NCBI GenBank assembly: GCA_034522055.1
Contig: JAXHLS010000002.1
Location: 2,871,549-2,935,548, forward strand
DNA: 64,000 nucleotides
Source: Gammaproteobacteria bacterium
GTDB lineage: Bacteria; Pseudomonadota; Gammaproteobacteria; JAABTG01
Reading direction: 5' to 3'
Shown here: positions 60,002 to 64,000 of the stretch, piece by piece
Numbering within the stretch: the first letter of the stretch is position 1
How the letters are laid out: each line of letters begins with the position of its first letter
The notes under the pieces: model-generated
Seen by the model: only the letters and a program-made list of their open reading frames with translations
Told to the model about the DNA's origin: nothing
Databases searched by the model: none
Made by a program: the position numbers and the translations under genes

Positions 60002-61555
60002 CTGTCCAGTCGCCTTTTCCGCTCCACCCTCGTGGTCAGCGTCCTCACCACCCTGTCCCGGGTGCTGGGCTACGTCCGCGATGTGCTCTACGCCGTGCTC
60101 ATCGGTGCCAGCGCCGGGGTGGGTGCCGACGCTTTCCTGGTGGCCTTCAAGATCCCCAATTTCATGCGCCGGCTGTTCGCCGAGGGGGCCTTTGCCCAGG
60201 CCTTCGTGCCGGTCATCTCGGAGTACCGGGTGAAATACGGCCAAGGCGACGTGCGGGCCCTGGTGGCGGCGGTGAGCGGCATGCTGGGGGGCGTGCTGGC
60301 GGTGGTGACGGTGGTGGGCGTGGTGGCTGCGCCCGTGCTGGTGGCCCTGTTCGCGCCCGGGTTCATCCACCAGGAGGAGAAGTACGACCTGGCGGTGGAG
60401 CTGCTGCGCATCACCTTCCCCTATCTGCTGTTCATCTCCCTCACGGCGCTGGCCGGCGGGGTGCTGAACACCTACGGGCGTTTCGCCGTGCCGGCCTTCA
60501 CGCCGGTGCTGCTGAACCTCGCCATCATCGCCATGGCGGTGTGGGTGGCGCCCCACACCGCCCAGCCAGTGTATGCCCTGGCCTGGGGAGTGTTCTTCGG
60601 CGGTATCGCCCAGTTGCTGCTGCAACTGCCGTTCCTGGCCCGTTTGGGCCTGCTCACGCGGCCGCGCCTGGAGCCCGGCCATCCGGGGCTGCGGCGTATC
60701 GTCACCCTCATGATTCCGGCCCTGTTCGGGGTCTCGGTGGGCCAGATCAACCTGCTGCTGGACACCCTGCTGGCGTCTTTTCTCGTCAACGGCAGTGTGT
60801 CCTGGCTGTACTACGCCGACCGGCTGGTGGAATTCCCCCTCGGCATCTTCGGCATCTCGCTGGGGGTGGTGATCCTGCCGGCGCTGTCCCGGGCCTACTC
60901 CCGGGGCTCCCGGGACGTCGTGTCCCATAATCTCGATTGGGCCCTGCGCTGGGTGGTGATCATCGGCTTTCCCTCCACCCTGGGGCTGATGCTGCTCGCC
61001 GAGCCCATCCTCATCACCCTGTTCAATTATGGGGCCTTCACCATGGTGGACGTGCGCATGGCCGGTCTCGCCTTGGTCGCCTACGCCATTGGGCTGGTGG
61101 GCTTCATCCTGGTGAAGGTGCTGGCGCCGGGGTTCTTTGCCCGCCAGGACACCCGCACGCCGGTGCGCATCGCCATCATTGCCATGGTGGCGAACATGGT
61201 CATGAACCTCATGCTTATCTTCACTCTGGCCCATGTTGGGCTGGCCCTCGCCACCGCCCTGGCGGCCTGGATCAACGGCGGGCTGCTCTACGGCATGTTG
61301 CGTCGCGACGGCACCTACCGGCCGGGGGCGGGCTGGCCGCTGTTCGGGGCGCGGGTGGCCCTGGGGGTGGCGGTCATGGGGCTGATGCTGTGGCTGGGCG
61401 TGCCGGGGGTCGATGACTGGGCGGCCATGGACGTGTTCGCCCGTGCCGGCCATCTCGGCCTGTGGGTGACGGCGGCCCTGGCGGTCTATGGCGCCACCCT
61501 GTGGGCCAGCGGCCTGCGCTTCCGGGAACTCGTGCGCCCCGTGGCGGGTGCGTGA
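60002..61555 (+). CDS. murJ: lipid II flippase MurJ
   Basis: MurJ moves lipid II across the inner membrane for peptidoglycan synthesis. The protein has about 517 residues with some fourteen membrane helices. Conserved elements include SRVLGYVRDVLYAVLIGAS, FKIPNFMRRLFAEGAFAQAF and the Asp/Arg-bearing DRLVEFPLGIFGISLGVVIL. The only ATG/GTG/TTG start after the in-frame stop at 59978 is GTG 60032, inside the first helix and without a ribosome site. CTG 60002 has GAGGAG six bases upstream and gives the expected N-terminus (SSRLFRSTLVVSVLTTLSRV), so I place the start there. It is followed by ribF. Confidence 0.9.
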   Translation: MSSRLFRSTLVVSVLTTLSRVLGYVRDVLYAVLIGASAGVGADAFLVAFKIPNFMRRLFAEGAFAQAFVPVISEYRVKYGQGDVRALVAAVSGMLGGVLAVVTVVGVVAAPVLVALFAPGFIHQEEKYDLAVELLRITFPYLLFISLTALAGGVLNTYGRFAVPAFTPVLLNLAIIAMAVWVAPHTAQPVYALAWGVFFGGIAQLLLQLPFLARLGLLTRPRLEPGHPGLRRIVTLMIPALFGVSVGQINLLLDTLLASFLVNGSVSWLYYADRLVEFPLGIFGISLGVVILPALSRAYSRGSRDVVSHNLDWALRWVVIIGFPSTLGLMLLAEPILITLFNYGAFTMVDVRMAGLALVAYAIGLVGFILVKVLAPGFFARQDTRTPVRIAIIAMVANMVMNLMLIFTLAHVGLALATALAAWINGGLLYGMLRRDGTYRPGAGWPLFGARVALGVAVMGLMLWLGVPGVDDWAAMDVFARAGHLGLWVTAALAVYGATLWASGLRFRELVRPVAGA

Positions 61556-61604
61556 ACCGACCCCGCCACCGTATAATCCGACCTTTCCCAACCAAGACCG
61601 TCAC

Positions 61605-62543
61605 GTGGAACTCATTAGGGGCCTGCACAACCTGAAGGATCGACACCGCGGTTGTGCCGTCAGCATCGGCAACTTCGATGGCGTGCATCTGGGGCACAAG
61701 GCGGTGCTGGACCAGTTGGCGGTCCAGGCCCGGAGGCTGGAGGTGCCGGCCCTGGTGATGCTGTTCGAGCCCCAGCCGGCGGAGTATTTCGCGCCGGAGC
61801 GCGCGCCCGTGCGGCTCACGCGGCTGCGGGAGAAGCTGCGGGCCCTGGACGGGGACGCCGTGGACCAGGTGCTGTGCGTGCGTTTCGATGCCGCCTTCTC
61901 GCATATCACCGCCGACTCCTTCGTGCGGGACATCCTCCACCGCCGCCTGGGCGCCCGCCACGTGCTGGTGGGCGACGACTTCCGCTTCGGCAAGGGTCGG
62001 GCCGGCGACCTTGCCTTCCTCAGCGGCCTGGCGCCCGAATTGGGTTTCACCGTGGGTTGCCGTGACACCTTCGAGGTGGACGGCGAGCGTGTCAGCAGTA
62101 CCCGGGTGAGGGCGGCGCTGCAGGCGGGGGACCTGGAACTCGCCCGCCGTCTGCTGGGATACGACTACAACTTATACGGCCGCGTGGCCCATGGCGACAA
62201 GCGCGGCCGTACCATCGGCTTTCCCACCGCCAATGTCCATCTGCACCGCCTCAAGGTGCCCGTCAGCGGCGTGTTCGCGGTACGCCTGCACTGCAACGGC
62301 GCCGCGCCCTTGCTGGGGGTGGCCAACCTCGGGCATCGCCCCACCGTCAGGGGGAACGAGCCGGTGCCCCTGCTGGAGGTCCACCTGCTGGATTACGACG
62401 GCGACCTCTACGGGCGCCACGTGCGGGTGGATTTTCTCAAGCACCTGCGGGACGAGCGGCGCTTCGAGTCCTTCGATGCCCTCAAGGCCCAGATAGAGGA
62501 CGACGTAACCGCGGCCCGGCGTTATTTCGCCACGTCCCCCTGA
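61605..62543 (+). CDS. ribF: bifunctional riboflavin kinase/FAD synthetase
   Basis: RibF phosphorylates riboflavin to FMN and adenylates it to FAD. The 312-residue protein has the nucleotidyltransferase domain (VSIGNFDGVHLGHKAVL; LVGDDFRFGKGRAGD; SSTRVRAAL) and the C-terminal flavokinase domain (HGDKRGRTIGFPTANVHLH; GVFAVRLHCNG; EVHLLDYDGDLYG). The start is GTG 61605. A good -10 box TATAAT lies at 61572-61577, without a clear -35. The gene precedes ileS, the conserved order. Confidence 0.95.
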   Translation: MELIRGLHNLKDRHRGCAVSIGNFDGVHLGHKAVLDQLAVQARRLEVPALVMLFEPQPAEYFAPERAPVRLTRLREKLRALDGDAVDQVLCVRFDAAFSHITADSFVRDILHRRLGARHVLVGDDFRFGKGRAGDLAFLSGLAPELGFTVGCRDTFEVDGERVSSTRVRAALQAGDLELARRLLGYDYNLYGRVAHGDKRGRTIGFPTANVHLHRLKVPVSGVFAVRLHCNGAAPLLGVANLGHRPTVRGNEPVPLLEVHLLDYDGDLYGRHVRVDFLKHLRDERRFESFDALKAQIEDDVTAARRYFATSP

Positions 62544-62568
62544 CCCCGCCCAGCCCTAGAGAGTGACC

Positions 62569-64000
62569 TTGACCGACTACAAAGAGACCCTGAACCTGCC
62601 CGCTACCGCCTTCCCCATGCGTGCCAATCTTCCCCAGCGTGAGCCCGGAATGGTGGAGCGCTGGCAGCAGATGGGGCTGTACGCGCGTCTGCGGGAGGCG
62701 CGCCGGGAGTGCCCGAAATACGTGCTCCACGACGGCCCGCCCTACGCCAATGGCGATATCCACATCGGCCACGCGGTGAACAAGATCCTAAAGGATATCA
62801 TTGTCAAGGCCCGTACCCTGGACGGCATGGACGCCCCCTACGTGCCCGGCTGGGACTGCCACGGCCTGCCCATCGAGCTGCAGGTGGAGAAGAAGGTGGG
62901 CAAGCCCGGCGGCAAGGTGGACGCCGCCACCTTCCGGCAGAAGTGCCGCGAATATGCGGCGCAGCAGGTGGACCGCCAGCGCACCGACTTCATCCGCCTC
63001 GGCGTGTTGGGGGACTGGGACCATCCCTACCTCACCATGGACTACCACACCGAGGCCGCCATCATCCGTGCCCTGGGCAAGATCGTCGTGGCCGGGCATC
63101 TCACCAAGGGCTTCAAGCCCGTCCACTGGTGTGCCGACTGCCGCTCGGCCCTGGCCGAGGCGGAGGTGGAATACGAGGACAAGACCTCCCCCGCCATCGA
63201 CGTACGTTTCCGGCCCGTGGACGATGCCGATTTCCTGGTGCTGGCCGGCGCCGTGGGCCAGGGCCAGGTGTCCGCGAGCGAGGGCCCGGTATCCGTGGTC
63301 ATCTGGACCACCACCCCCTGGACCCTGCCGGCCAACCGGGCGGTGGCGCTGAACCCCGAGCTGGAGTACGCCCTGGTGCAGGTGGACCTGGGCTCCGGCC
63401 CGGAGCGGCTGCTGGTGGCCGATGGCCTGCTGTCCGACGTGATGCATCGTTACGGCGCCGACGATCACCGGGTGTTGGCGCGCTGCCGCGGCATCGCCCT
63501 GGAGGGCATGCTGCTGCACCATCCCTTCTACGAGCGCACCGTGCCCGTCATCCTCGGCGACCACGTCAGCCTGGAGGCCGGCACCGGCGCCGTGCACACG
63601 GCCCCCGGCCACGGCCAGGACGACTACGTGGTGGGCCGGCGTTACGGCCTCGAGGTGGATAACCCCGTGGGGCCGGACGGCCGCTTCCTGCCCGCTACCC
63701 CGTTGTTCGGCGGCGAGGAGGTGTTCGCCGCCAACGACCGGGTGCTGGAGGTGCTGCGGGAGCGCGGCGCCCTCATCCACGTGGAGAAGCTCCACCACAG
63801 CTATCCCCATTGCTGGCGCCATAAGCGCCCCCTCATCTTCCGCGCCACCCCCCAGTGGTTCATCGCCATGGACCACCAGGGGCTGCGGGAGAAGGCCCTG
63901 GAGGCCATCCGCGCGGTGACGTGGATACCGGAATGGGGCCAAGCCCGTATCGAGGGCATGGTGGCGGGGCGTCCCGATTGGTGCGTCTCCCGCCAGCGCA
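62569..64000 (+). CDS. ileS: isoleucyl-tRNA synthetase, N-terminal part
   Basis: IleS charges tRNA-Ile. The 477 residues present include [20 protein letters not shown], the HIGH motif in [20 protein letters not shown], and the zinc-free N-terminal catalytic half with [13 protein letters not shown]. The editing domain includes [16 protein letters not shown] and [19 protein letters not shown]. The KMSKS loop and C-terminus lie beyond the window. TTG 62569 gives the usual start TDYK directly; GTG 62563, two codons earlier, is also possible. It is 25 bases after ribF. Confidence 0.95.
   Translation, partial: MTDYKETLNLPATAFPMRANLPQREPGMVERWQQMGLYARLREARRECPKYVLHDGPPYANGDIHIGHAVNKILKDIIVKARTLDGMDAPYVPGWDCHGLPIELQVEKKVGKPGGKVDAATFRQKCREYAAQQVDRQRTDFIRLGVLGDWDHPYLTMDYHTEAAIIRALGKIVVAGHLTKGFKPVHWCADCRSALAEAEVEYEDKTSPAIDVRFRPVDDADFLVLAGAVGQGQVSASEGPVSVVIWTTTPWTLPANRAVALNPELEYALVQVDLGSGPERLLVADGLLSDVMHRYGADDHRVLARCRGIALEGMLLHHPFYERTVPVILGDHVSLEAGTGAVHTAPGHGQDDYVVGRRYGLEVDNPVGPDGRFLPATPLFGGEEVFAANDRVLEVLRERGALIHVEKLHHSYPHCWRHKRPLIFRATPQWFIAMDHQGLREKALEAIRAVTWIPEWGQARIEGMVAGRPDWCVSRQR

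Noticed and set aside
59933-61591. 552-codon open frame on the minus strand
   Set aside because: Antisense shadow of murJ, His/Gln/Gly-rich with no fold.

Overview
The window reads as a chromosomal segment from a GC-rich gammaproteobacterium. The gene order asd-fimV-truA-trpF...accD-folC-dedD-cvpA-purF-metZ matches the Pseudomonas/Chromatiales arrangement, and rplU-rpmA-obgE-proB / rpsT / murJ-ribF-ileS is a classical gammaproteobacterial block. Flagellar stator genes, an O-succinylhomoserine sulfhydrylase, PEP-CTERM-type proteins and sigma-54-like promoters suggest a free-living, motile, probably Chromatiales/Ectothiorhodospiraceae-like environmental bacterium. The lineage is inference; the synteny is seen.

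Layout. 1-18063 is core: asd (partial), fimV, truA, trpFBA, accD, folC and a dedD-like SPOR gene. An oppositely oriented PilZ-motB-motA flagellar cassette follows, then cvpA, purF, metZ and a type-2 glycerate kinase. 18064-21203 holds MITE-like repeats around a PIN-domain toxin/antitoxin pair, then a class I fumarase. 21204-30800 is a rearranged accessory region. It contains a 1.34-kb segment present twice exactly 6261 bp apart (reverse-transcriptase fragment, rhodanese, 27-residue membrane protein, copper ATPase). Between the copies lie two CTERM-anchored surface proteins, each preceded by a sigma-54-type promoter and one broken by a stop codon, plus an IS91-type transposase fragment behind a perfect SOS box. 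30809-40389 is mostly normal chromosome: TIGR03790 protein, gamma-glutamyltransferase, peroxiredoxin, M61 peptidase, DUF938 protein, an unrecognised 371-residue protein and the methionine-salvage genes mtnBDC.

40390-44609 is an accretion zone: transposase and integrase remnants, an orphan HicB antitoxin, REP-like stem-loops, a winged-helix/TPR membrane regulator, and the decayed right end of an earlier integrated element. 44610-54846 is an integrative element inserted in tRNA-Pro(CGG). It has 48-bp attL/attR cores, a tyrosine integrase, matching arm-type repeats at both ends, an AlpA-like regulator, a P4-type primase-helicase, iteron-like inverted repeats, an SSB, a phage-type major capsid protein and several unknown genes. 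No terminase, portal or tail genes are recognised. It looks like a phage-satellite element carrying its own capsid gene, and I consider it the most interesting system here. 54875-64000 returns to core: ispB, rplU-rpmA-obgE-proB, rpsT, murJ (apparently starting at CTG), ribF and ileS (cut by the window end).

All calls come from reading the sequence and from memory of protein families; no database search was run.
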